Assembly: GCA_903915315.1 (NCBI GenBank)
Contig: CAIWSO010000036.1
Location: forward strand, 1 to 14,251
Length of the DNA: 14,251 nt
From: an uncultured Spartobacteria bacterium
GTDB lineage: Bacteria; Verrucomicrobiota; Verrucomicrobiia; Chthoniobacterales; Terrimicrobiaceae
Direction: 5' to 3'
Of this stretch, positions 5,793 to 12,503 are shown one piece after another (position 1 is the first letter of the stretch; every line of letters starts with the position of its first letter). Both the position numbers and the translations under genes were made by a program. Below the pieces are notes generated by a model that ran no database searches, had not been told where the DNA came from, and saw only the letters and a program-made list of their open reading frames with translations.

Positions 5793-6409
5793 GAGAAGGA
5801 AAGATGGAGGCGGCGTGTGAGGTAGCGTTCGGCGCGCATGATGCCCCGGAATTTTTCAATGTCCTCTTCCATGGATCCGCTGATGACGGTGTAGCGGTAG
5901 TCCTGCCACTTCTGCATTTCGGAAGCGGCATTGCGAAGGCGTGTGGAGATCTGATCCTCGGTCTCGGTTCCGCGGCGGCGGAGTCTGCGGGAGAGTTCCT
6001 CGAGGCCAGGAGGCATGATGAAGACATCGGCTAGAGCGGCTTGAATGAAGGGATCTTCACAGGAACGGATGCTCTCAGCGCCAGCTGTGTCTACATCGAG
6101 CAAAACATCCACGCCCTTTTCCAGATGGGCCAGCACATTGGATTTGAGCGTTCCGTAAAAGCGACCATGGACTTCCGCGTGCTCGAGAAAATCGCCCAGC
6201 GCGACATGCGACTGGAACTCCGCATCCGTCATAAAAAAATAATCTACACCATGCACTTCGCCGGGGCGCGGCAAGCGGGTCGTGCAGGAGACGGAGTAAA
6301 TGAAATCTCCCTTTTGGCGCAGGGAGCTAATGAGAGTGGTCTTGCCCGCGCCGGATGGGGCGGAGATGACGAAGAGAATTCCGGTGCGGGTGATGGCGAG
6401 ATTATTCAA
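5789..6409 (-). CDS. gmk: Guanylate kinase, probable TTG start
   Basis: Phosphorylates GMP to GDP with ATP; essential for GTP, dGTP and (p)ppGpp pools. From the TTG at 6409 it has 206 residues, the usual length. P-loop SAPSGAGKTT (16-25), the GMP-binding segment SCTTRLPRPGEVHGVDYFF, and the lid sequence RRGTETEDQISTRL are intact. The frame is open upstream to an ATG at 6661, but that part overlaps yicC out of frame, is Ser/Pro-rich and unlike Gmk. The TTG lies inside the last codons of yicC, so its start and the yicC stop (TAA, 6402-6404) overlap. A TTG at 6418 is a second candidate. The 3' end overlaps coaC by ATGA. In many bacteria rpoZ sits between gmk and coaBC; it is absent here. Confidence 0.93.
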   Translation of the reverse strand: MNNLAITRTGILFVISAPSGAGKTTLISSLRQKGDFIYSVSCTTRLPRPGEVHGVDYFFMTDAEFQSHVALGDFLEHAEVHGRFYGTLKSNVLAHLEKGVDVLLDVDTAGAESIRSCEDPFIQAALADVFIMPPGLEELSRRLRRRGTETEDQISTRLRNAASEMQKWQDYRYTVISGSMEEDIEKFRGIMRAERYLTRRLHLSFS

Positions 6410-7268
6410 TGTTGGCAAGTTGTTCGCGGATCCTGTCCAGCTCGGTCTTCGCATCGATGACGAGTCGAGCGATGCGCGTGTCGGCGGACTTGGATCCGAT
6501 GGTGTTGAATTCGCGTCCGAGTTCCTGCGCGAGGAACTCCAGTGTGCGGCCCATGGGGGCGGTCGAAACGAGTTTTTCGTGGAACTGAGCGATGTGGCTG
6601 TCGGCACGTTCCAGTTCTTCTGTGATATCGCAGCGCTCGGCAAAAAGGGCGACCTCCGCAATGAGGCGGGGATCTTCAGCGATCAAGCCAAGCTCGGCAC
6701 GCTCGATGCGTTTCCAAAGTGTTTGGCGATATTGTGCGGTGACGCCATCCGCCAAAGGGCCGATTTTTTTTGTGATGGCGGCAAGTTGGTTCACACTTTT
6801 ACCAAGAACTTTTTGCAGCGTCGCGCCTTCGCGGTTACGCGTGGCGACGAGTCCGGTGAGAGCCTTTTCCAAAGCGGCAAGGACGACTTCCCGCGGAGCT
6901 TCGCCTTCGGGCTTGGTGGAGGTTTCGAGGCCCGCTGCGGCGAGGACATCGGAGATGGTGATCTCTCCACCCACGCCGAGTTTCTTTTGTAGGCGGCGGG
7001 CTTCACTGACAAAAGCGGCGGCGCGTTGCTCGTCAAAAAAGTGCCCGGACTTGCCGCTGGTGTGGTTGAGAAGAAGGTTCACCTGAACGCGACCTCGGGC
7101 GATGCGGGCCAACACGGATTCGCGAACAAAGGGCTCAAGCCAGGCTGCGCCACGTTCGGAGTGGAAGACGACCTCAGCAGACTTGCGATTCACGGAGTAG
7201 CATTCGACCGTAGCGGTCCATGTTTTTGTTTTCGCCTCGCCTCTTCCGTGGCCGGTCATGCTTGTCAT
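6402..7268 (-). CDS. yicC: YicC/YloC family endoribonuclease
   Basis: 288 residues, the normal length for the YicC/YloC family, whose members cleave RNA and in E. coli influence small-RNA turnover. The N-terminus MTSMTGHGRGE matches the family hallmark (SMTGfGR), and the C-terminal DUF1732-type part includes GLIAEDPRLIAEVALFAERCDITEEL and GRTLEFLAQELGREFNTIGSKS, the strongest signatures, ending DRIREQLANIE. It sits directly upstream of gmk, a very common bacterial pairing. The ATG overlaps the coaX stop (ATGA); a second in-frame ATG three codons on is an alternative start. There is no Shine-Dalgarno, so coupling to coaX is likely. Confidence 0.95.
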   Translation of the reverse strand: MTSMTGHGRGEAKTKTWTATVECYSVNRKSAEVVFHSERGAAWLEPFVRESVLARIARGRVQVNLLLNHTSGKSGHFFDEQRAAAFVSEARRLQKKLGVGGEITISDVLAAAGLETSTKPEGEAPREVVLAALEKALTGLVATRNREGATLQKVLGKSVNQLAAITKKIGPLADGVTAQYRQTLWKRIERAELGLIAEDPRLIAEVALFAERCDITEELERADSHIAQFHEKLVSTAPMGRTLEFLAQELGREFNTIGSKSADTRIARLVIDAKTELDRIREQLANIE

Positions 7269-8053
7269 AGGAGATTTTTATCGCGGAGCGCGTCGGTCTG
7301 TCGAGGGCCATTCGGCTTTCCTGAGAAAGGGGTGTTTTTTTCGCCGATCACTAGGAGTCCTCGCAGGGTGAGGAGCGGGTCGACGACATCAAATAAAGAT
7401 TCGCCGGAAGCAAGGAGTTCGGCATCGCCGCCGGTGGCGATGAAGTGTGGGCGGGAGCTCGGAAAAGTTTCGGCTTGGATCTTTGCGAGAATGTTTCCGA
7501 CCAGTCCGCGATAGCCGTGAATGGTGCCGGAGAGCATGGCATCTTCCGTAGAGCGACCGACGACGCAGTCGGGTTCGCGCAAGCGGATGAGTGGGAGAAG
7601 TGCCGTGCGGTCGTGGAGGTAGTTTGTCATTGAACCAAGTCCAGGGGCGATCACTCCGCCAATGTAGGAGCCATTGGTGGAAATCACATCAAAAGTCACA
7701 GCGGTTCCGAAATCCACAACGATGGCGGGAAATCCATAGTGGGCGACACATCCTGCCGCATTGGCCAAGCGGTCGGCCCCAATGGCGGCGGGGTTCGGGT
7801 AGTCGATGCCGATTCCCAAATCGAGACTGTGGCTGATCACGCACGCGGACGGAAATTTTTTAAGGACAACTCTTGTTTTCTTAGGAACAACGGAGGAAAG
7901 GACAACGGCATCGACATGGGATGCGATTTTGTCGAAATCCTTCGCTGCAAGTGTGGGCGTCTTTAGGCGGTGAACACGACCGATCCTATTGTCGCGGGCC
8001 AATGCGACCTTGGTGAAGCTATTGCTGATGTCGATGAGAAGATATCGTTTCAT
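7265..8053 (-). CDS. coaX: Type III pantothenate kinase
   Basis: First step of CoA synthesis: ATP-dependent phosphorylation of pantothenate, by the ASKHA-fold enzyme that is not feedback-inhibited by CoA and often needs a monovalent cation. The start is the ATG at 8053 (MKRYLLIDISNS), giving 262 residues; the frame extends 26 codons further upstream but that part overlaps the symporter gene and has no family similarity. Motifs: phosphate-1 DISNS (8-12, usually DxGNT, so Gly is Ser here), GADR (92-95), phosphate-2 DFGTAVTFD (114-122), GGVIAPGL (132-139), and adenosine motif ATGGDAELL near 210. The start overlaps the symporter stop (ATGA) and the stop overlaps yicC the same way. Confidence 0.95.
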   Translation of the reverse strand: MKRYLLIDISNSFTKVALARDNRIGRVHRLKTPTLAAKDFDKIASHVDAVVLSSVVPKKTRVVLKKFPSACVISHSLDLGIGIDYPNPAAIGADRLANAAGCVAHYGFPAIVVDFGTAVTFDVISTNGSYIGGVIAPGLGSMTNYLHDRTALLPLIRLREPDCVVGRSTEDAMLSGTIHGYRGLVGNILAKIQAETFPSSRPHFIATGGDAELLASGESLFDVVDPLLTLRGLLVIGEKNTPFSGKPNGPRQTDALRDKNLL

Positions 8054-9360
8054 GTGTTCGGCGTTGGGGATTCCTGCGAAACCACGGACGCAATCACAAG
8101 ATCGCCGGTCACGTTCAAGGCTGTGCGGCACATGTCCAAGAAGCGATCAATCCCCAAAATGATGGCGATGGCCTCTGCTGGCACGTTGATGGAGAGTAGC
8201 ACGCCGACCACAAGTGGAAGCGACCCGCCGGGGACTCCCGCGGTGCCTATGCCAGCCATGATGCACATGAGAGCCACCACGAGTTGTTGGGTGAGAGTGA
8301 GGTCGACGCCGAAGACTTGAGCAAGAAACAAGACAGTGATGCCCTCGTATAAAGCCGTGCCGTTCTGATTTGCGCTTGCGCCCACGGTGAGGACAAAGCG
8401 AGCGATGCGGCTAGGGATTTTCAGATCCTGTTCCGCCACGCGAAGCGAGACCGGAAGAGTGGCATTGCTCGAGGAGGTGCTAAATGCCGTGAAGATGGCT
8501 TCCTTGGCTCCCCGAAAAAAATCTAACGGACGACGCCCAGCAAGGGTGAGAACAAGCGGGTAGACCACGAATTGCTGCAATGCGAGGCCTAGCAAAACAA
8601 CGCCTGTATAAAAGCCCAGCGTGCGGAAAAGATCGAAACCCAAGCGCGCCGCCACCGCAAACCCCAGACACGCGACGCCATACGGCGCCAGCTTGAGCGC
8701 AAATCCGATGATGACCATCGAGACCTCAAACATCCCTTCAAAGAACCCGCGTAAAACAACGGTCTTTTCGCGCGGCGCTACTGTCATAGCGAGTCCTACA
8801 AACAAACTGAAGACCATCACGGCCATCAATCCGCCACCCGTATTTTCTGGGTTGAACGAGTTGACGGCTTCGGCAAGGGGATTTTCCGGAATGAAGTTCA
8901 GAATCGTGGTGGCTACTGGTTGGCTGTGCAAGCCGCGTTCGATGCTCGTGCGCGAGGCGTTGGAGTAAGTGGATATCAGCGCTTGGCGACTGGCCTCCGG
9001 CATGGCTTTCCCGGGGGCAAGGATGTTAACGAGTCCCAACGCGATTCCCACGCTCAGGCTGGATAGAAGAATAGTCAGGAGCAACGTTCTCCCGCCGACG
9101 CGCCCCAATGTCCGAAGGTTCCCCATTTCCATTGTGCCAAGGACAATGGCGGAGAGGATCAGGGGCACGACCACCATAAAAATGAGGCGCAAAAAAACTT
9201 TTCCGGCAGGTTGTATGACTTGATCGATCCACCATGCAAGCGGCTCGCGAGAGGACTCCGGAAGAAGCCCGCCGGCGAGGAGGCCTAGAGCCAATCCGCC
9301 GACCAGCCCTAGAAGAATGCGAGTGGATTGGGCGTGTGCCGGTTTGGCGTTGTGCCCCAT
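8050..9360 (-). CDS. Dicarboxylate/amino acid:cation symporter (DAACS), probably acidic amino acids
   Basis: Inner-membrane secondary transporter of the glutamate transporter fold, 436 residues with about eight helices and two re-entrant hairpins. HP1 carries the serine-rich STSSSNATLP (294-303); HP2 carries AGIGTAGVPGGSLPLV (369-384). In TM8, GIDRFLDMCRTALNVTGD (403-420) aligns with GltPh so that D409, R412 and N416 match its substrate-binding Asp394, Arg397 and Asn401. An Arg here is the mark of Glu/Asp carriers rather than neutral amino acid carriers. In TM7 the usual NMDGT is NQNGT (331-335), changing two cation-site positions. It starts six bases after the ACT gene and overlaps coaX by ATGA. 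Substrate is inferred from alignment by eye. Confidence 0.93.
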   Translation of the reverse strand: MGHNAKPAHAQSTRILLGLVGGLALGLLAGGLLPESSREPLAWWIDQVIQPAGKVFLRLIFMVVVPLILSAIVLGTMEMGNLRTLGRVGGRTLLLTILLSSLSVGIALGLVNILAPGKAMPEASRQALISTYSNASRTSIERGLHSQPVATTILNFIPENPLAEAVNSFNPENTGGGLMAVMVFSLFVGLAMTVAPREKTVVLRGFFEGMFEVSMVIIGFALKLAPYGVACLGFAVAARLGFDLFRTLGFYTGVVLLGLALQQFVVYPLVLTLAGRRPLDFFRGAKEAIFTAFSTSSSNATLPVSLRVAEQDLKIPSRIARFVLTVGASANQNGTALYEGITVLFLAQVFGVDLTLTQQLVVALMCIMAGIGTAGVPGGSLPLVVGVLLSINVPAEAIAIILGIDRFLDMCRTALNVTGDLVIASVVSQESPTPNT

Positions 9361-9366
9361 GTGGAT

Positions 9367-9828
9367 TTAGCGAGAGAGGTCGCCTTGGCTTAGAAGCTGG
9401 AATCCCTCACCACGGAGAACCGAGGAGGAGCACTCGATGTCGTCCAAATGCAGCGCCAACACGGCGCGCCCCCGAGGACGAACAAGAAGGGGGTAACTGA
9501 AGTGGATGTTCACTTCGGCCATCAGCAACGCCGCGAGCACGCGGGAGAGGTCGCCGGGGCCTTCATCCAACTCGACAACCATTAAAGCGCATTCGCTATG
9601 GGGAATATCGCGCTCTAGGAAGAGTTCGCTCGCGCGGTCCGGATCGCTTACAATCATGCGACCGATCGCGGACTCGGAGGATTCTGCGATGCTGAGGGCC
9701 AGCACGATAATGTTATTGTCATCCAGTAGCCGGACGACTTCGAGGAGGGCGCCGACTTTGTTTTGAAGAAAAACGGAAAATTGGCGCACCTGGGGGCTGT
9801 GGAGTTTCTCGGCGGTGGCAGAAGTCAT
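9367..9828 (-). CDS. Tandem ACT-domain protein
   Basis: 153-residue cytoplasmic protein with two ACT-like units and no catalytic domain. The first (about 14-80) opens with RQFSVFLQNKVGALLEVVRLL, containing the conserved Gly of the ligand loop, and continues NIIVLALSI; the second (about 84-150) contains LDEGPGDLSRVLAALLMAEVNIHFSYPLL. ACT pairs bind amino acids and regulate partner enzymes or transport. Similar proteins are sometimes named acetolactate synthase small subunit, but the C-terminal ALS domain is missing and a true ilvN is at 4085-4561. It is first in the operon, six bases before the acidic amino acid symporter, so it may sense the transported amino acid; that is inference. The ATG at 9828 has no Shine-Dalgarno. 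Confidence 0.85.
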   Translation of the reverse strand: MTSATAEKLHSPQVRQFSVFLQNKVGALLEVVRLLDDNNIIVLALSIAESSESAIGRMIVSDPDRASELFLERDIPHSECALMVVELDEGPGDLSRVLAALLMAEVNIHFSYPLLVRPRGRAVLALHLDDIECSSSVLRGEGFQLLSQGDLSR

Positions 9829-9841
9829 AGTGGTGTGGGAT

Positions 9842-9871
9842 TATGTAGCACACAAGGGATCACCTTGTCAC
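9842..9871 (-). promoter_or_regulatory. Candidate promoter and operator of the ACT-symporter-CoA operon
   Basis: On the minus strand GTGACA (9866-9871), an 18-base spacer, and TACATA (9842-9847) preceded by TG at the extended -10 position form a plausible promoter ending 13 bases before the ATG. The spacer holds a perfect dyad, ACAAGG-GATCA-CCTTGT (9852-9868), placed where a repressor would block polymerase. Both assignments rest on pattern only. Confidence 0.35.
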
Positions 9872-9887
9872 CCCTCGTGGTGAGGGG
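9871..9887 (-). other. GC-rich hairpin after the secreted-protein gene
   Basis: CCCCTC (9871-9876) and GAGGGG (9882-9887) pair around a five-base loop, 11 bases past the stop of the gene at 9899-10693. There is no T run after it on the minus strand, so it may weaken or pause transcription, or mark the transcript end, rather than terminate by itself. Confidence 0.35.
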
Positions 9888-9898
9888 GCGGGGCGGAT

Positions 9899-10693
9899 TT
9901 ATGGGCGGGGGGCGGGATTGGCTATATGATTCAGAATGTGGGTCATGGTGGGGGAGAGTTCTTTAATGGCGGAATCCGGAAGCGAACCACCGGACGTTTT
10001 CAGCATGGAGTCCCTTGCGGCCAAGAGGCCTTGGACGAGCATGACGGACAGGTTCGCCTTGCGGATAGGTTCAGGAAGCTTTTCAAAGCCAGCCAGCAAT
10101 TCTTCAGCGGCCGAGGATTGGGCTAAAAGGGAGGCCAACTCGGGCTTGGGGGTTGTGGTTAGGAGAGTCGTGGCGATATCGATTTGGCGGATCCATGAGC
10201 CGGCGAGTAGAAAAACAATCAGGTCGCGGTCATTTTGAAGCCGCATTCCCGTGATGACATCCTCTTGAGCAGACGTTATTTCGAGCTGAAGCTCATCCCA
10301 TGAACCCTTGTCTGAAAAATCACTGATGCACTTATTTCTAGCTAGGATGTTTTGATTGAGATTGAGCTTTTTGGTGAGGGCTGTGATTTCGTGCAGGGTA
10401 TTTTTAACGCCTTGCCCGTTGTTGGCTTGAATCGCCGCAAAGGCGTCTGTGAAAAGCACACCGAGTTGAAGGGCAAGGGCTTCCCGGGCGGGAGGGGTGG
10501 TCGCTGCGGGCGATGGAACGATTTGAGACCAATTCGGTTGGCACTGCGCATCAATCGAAGCAAAAAAATCACCTGCGGATTTGAGTCCGCCGCTCGGCAT
10601 GGCGGTCGGGACGGTTTGGGATTCCACGGCAAAGCTGGATGGCATCTTTCCCGTAAGCAGCAGGAAAACCAAAATGAACAACCGAGCTGACAT
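9899..10693 (-). CDS. Secreted helical protein of unknown function
   Basis: I do not recognise this family. From the ATG at 10693 it is 264 residues with a signal peptide (MSARLFILVFLLLTGKMPSSFA, likely cut before VES). The frame is open 44 codons further upstream, but those residues precede the signal peptide and run into the divergent promoter region, so the later start is chosen. The mature protein is rich in Ala, Leu, Thr and Gln with long predicted helices (for example ALALQLGVLFTDAFAAIQ, LASLLAQSSAAEELLAGF) and two cysteines (in DAQCQPNW and RNKCISD) that could form a disulfide. It has no lipobox, second membrane segment or catalytic motif. It is divergent from a histidine kinase gene across 125 bases, which may reflect shared control. 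Periplasmic location is inferred. Confidence 0.75.
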   Translation of the reverse strand: MSARLFILVFLLLTGKMPSSFAVESQTVPTAMPSGGLKSAGDFFASIDAQCQPNWSQIVPSPAATTPPAREALALQLGVLFTDAFAAIQANNGQGVKNTLHEITALTKKLNLNQNILARNKCISDFSDKGSWDELQLEITSAQEDVITGMRLQNDRDLIVFLLAGSWIRQIDIATTLLTTTPKPELASLLAQSSAAEELLAGFEKLPEPIRKANLSVMLVQGLLAARDSMLKTSGGSLPDSAIKELSPTMTHILNHIANPAPRP

Positions 10694-10700
10694 AGTGAAC

Positions 10701-10728
10701 AAGCTACATGTGTGAAAATGGGGATCAA
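10701..10728 (-). promoter_or_regulatory. Candidate promoter of the secreted-protein gene
   Basis: TTGATC (10723-10728), 16 bases, then TAGCTT (10701-10706) on the minus strand. The -10 ends only seven bases before the ATG, so the mRNA would be leaderless or nearly so. The GTAGCTTGT string around the -10 recurs in the divergent kinase promoter. Confidence 0.35.
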
Positions 10729-10770
10729 GTATGTAAAACATCGAATAGGCATCACGGGCCGCCTCCACGG

Positions 10771-10799
10771 TTGACGCCATTTTGTGTTTTGCGTAGCTT
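10771..10799 (+). promoter_or_regulatory. Candidate promoter of the hybrid histidine kinase gene
   Basis: TTGACG (10771-10776), a 17-base spacer, then TAGCTT (10794-10799) on the plus strand, with the ATG 19 bases later. The -35 is good and the -10 weak. A GAGG at 10802-10805, 13 bases before the ATG, is too far for a strong ribosome binding site. Confidence 0.4.
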
Positions 10800-10818
10800 G
10801 TGAGGTTCAGAATTCTTA

Positions 10819-12429
10819 ATGTCAAACGCGTCTCCCCATAGAATAGAGGACTCCATCAGGCTGAGTGAGGCCGCCGGTTTTTTTCTTCCGGCAAATGATC
10901 TCCAATCGGATGAAAGCGCCAAGGGAGAGGATGTGCATTTCCAAAAAAAAAGCGAAGCCATTGTAATTCGTAATGCCGAGGGTTCTGTGATTCTTTGGAA
11001 TGCTGGGGCGGAGAAACTTTACGGCGTTCCAGCATCCGACGTTTTGGGGCGGCCATGGCCCTCGGGATTCTCACGTATAAAAGAACAGGTGGTGAAAGCA
11101 GAACTCATCACTCAACAAAAAGGGGAGTGGTCGGGTAAACTCACTCAATCCACTGCGGATGGCACCGAGATAGAGGTGCAAAGCCGCTGGGTTCTTTTGC
11201 CTGCGCAAATGAGCGAAAGTTCAAATATTCTGATCATAAACACTTTAGAATTCGATTCGCGCCATCTAGAGGAAGAGCGCCTGCGCGCGCAGAGACAGGA
11301 GTGCATCGGGGTGCTTGCCGGCGGGATTGCCCATGACCTCAATAACACACTCCAACCCACAGCGATGGCTATGGATCTCATTCGCGGTCGGCTTCTTGAC
11401 CCCGACAGCCAAGATTTGCTTCAAGTCGTGGATGCGAACCTCCGGAGAGCCACGGAATTCGTTCGCCAAATTTTGAGCTTCACATTGGGGGGGGCAAGCG
11501 GCATCGCGCAGGTTTCCCTCGGGGAAATTATTGCGGATATCTCGAGCTTTGCTCATCACGCTTTTCCAAAGGCCATTCAAATCCAGACCGACCTTGCGGT
11601 GGAGGTGTCCCCCGTTCTGGCAAATGCCACACAACTCAAGCAAGTCCTGCTGAATCTTTGCGTCAATGCCCGCGACGCGATGCCGGAGGGTGGGCTTTTG
11701 ACTTTGTCGGTTTGCAATGTCGATCTTGATCAAGAGGCTGCAAAAAAAAATTCCATCGCAAAGGCTGGAAAGTTTGTTCGTATCAGCGTGAGCGACACGG
11801 GGTCCGGAATCCCCCAGTCTGTGAGGGATAAGATTTTCGAGCCCTTTTTTACAACCAAAGGCCCTGAAAAAGGCACTGGTCTCGGGCTGGCCACCGTCAT
11901 GGGAATCGTTCGCGGACATGGTGGGTTCCTATTGCTTGAGAGCTTGGAGGGCAGAGGCACCGTATTCCAGATTTTCATTCCCGCAGCGCCAACCTCCTCG
12001 GCAACGCCCGTGTTGGCATCGCCCACCACGACAGCCGAACTTCGCGGTCACGGCGAAACCATTCTGCTAGTGGATGACGAACCGACCGTTCTCAAGCTGA
12101 TGCAACGCTCGCTCGAACGAGCCGGTTATCATGTGATGACGGCCTCCGATGGACAGAAGGGATTGGATTGCTACACGGAAAACCAAGAAAAAATCGCGTT
12201 GGTTCTGACCGATATGTCGATGCCTAGCATGGGCGGGGCGGATATGATTCGGCAACTGAGAAAAAAATCCCCAAGTGTAAAAGTCATTTGCACCAGCGGC
12301 ATCTTGTATCACAACGGCCAACTGGATTCCCTAGGAGCTGATAAAGTATTGGTGAAGCCATGCGACTCCAAGATGATGCTCGAAGCGATTAGGGATGTAT
12401 TAAGAGCAAATTTCCCAAAAGACGCATGA
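10819..12429 (+). CDS. Soluble PAS hybrid histidine kinase with C-terminal receiver
   Basis: 536 residues with no membrane segment or signal peptide, so a cytoplasmic sensor. Order: a short unassigned N-terminus (1-43); a PAS domain (about 44-145) with VIRNAEGSVILWNAGAEKLYG typical of its start; HisKA with phospho-acceptor His172 in AGGIAHDLNN; HATPase_c with N box Asn283 in NARDAM, G1 DTGSGIP (326-332), FEPFFTTK, and G2 GTGLGLA (352-358); a Ser/Thr/Pro linker (390-410); and a receiver (about 412-532) with the acidic pair D419/D420, phosphoacceptor Asp465 in VLTDMSMP, Thr492 and Lys513. The HDxNN box places it with CckA-like kinases. All catalytic residues are present. No separate response regulator or phosphotransfer protein is nearby, so output passes to a partner elsewhere. 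The signal is unknown. Confidence 0.93.
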   Translation: MSNASPHRIEDSIRLSEAAGFFLPANDLQSDESAKGEDVHFQKKSEAIVIRNAEGSVILWNAGAEKLYGVPASDVLGRPWPSGFSRIKEQVVKAELITQQKGEWSGKLTQSTADGTEIEVQSRWVLLPAQMSESSNILIINTLEFDSRHLEEERLRAQRQECIGVLAGGIAHDLNNTLQPTAMAMDLIRGRLLDPDSQDLLQVVDANLRRATEFVRQILSFTLGGASGIAQVSLGEIIADISSFAHHAFPKAIQIQTDLAVEVSPVLANATQLKQVLLNLCVNARDAMPEGGLLTLSVCNVDLDQEAAKKNSIAKAGKFVRISVSDTGSGIPQSVRDKIFEPFFTTKGPEKGTGLGLATVMGIVRGHGGFLLLESLEGRGTVFQIFIPAAPTSSATPVLASPTTTAELRGHGETILLVDDEPTVLKLMQRSLERAGYHVMTASDGQKGLDCYTENQEKIALVLTDMSMPSMGGADMIRQLRKKSPSVKVICTSGILYHNGQLDSLGADKVLVKPCDSKMMLEAIRDVLRANFPKDA

Positions 12430-12441
12430 GGCTTTTATAAG

Positions 12442-12458
12442 TCGAGCGGCGATTTTTT
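12442..12458 (+). terminator. Possible weak terminator after the kinase gene
   Basis: TCG and CGA pair around a short GC-rich loop, with flanking A and T extending the stem imperfectly, and six T follow (12453-12458). The stem is too short to be convincing, and the 74-base gap to cls would allow readthrough. Confidence 0.22.
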
Positions 12459-12478
12459 CAAAGAATCCCTAGAAAATG

Positions 12479-12503
12479 CAGCTGGATAGCTGAGTTTTAA
12501 AAC
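12479..12503 (+). promoter_or_regulatory. Hairpin and palindrome abutting the cardiolipin synthase start
   Basis: CAGCT-GGAT-AGCTG (12479-12492) forms a small stem-loop in the place of a ribosome binding site, and the perfect ten-base palindrome GTTTTAAAAC (12494-12503) ends directly against the GTG start. Both could affect initiation; no Shine-Dalgarno is present. Confidence 0.35.

Noticed and set aside
5789..6661. 290-residue version of guanylate kinase starting at 6661
   Set aside because: The first 84 residues are out-of-frame yicC sequence, Ser/Pro-rich and unlike any Gmk; the TTG at 6409 gives the normal length.
11266..11919. 217-codon minus-strand frame inside the histidine kinase gene
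   Set aside because: The plus-strand kinase domains are complete over this stretch, so the antisense frame is a shadow.
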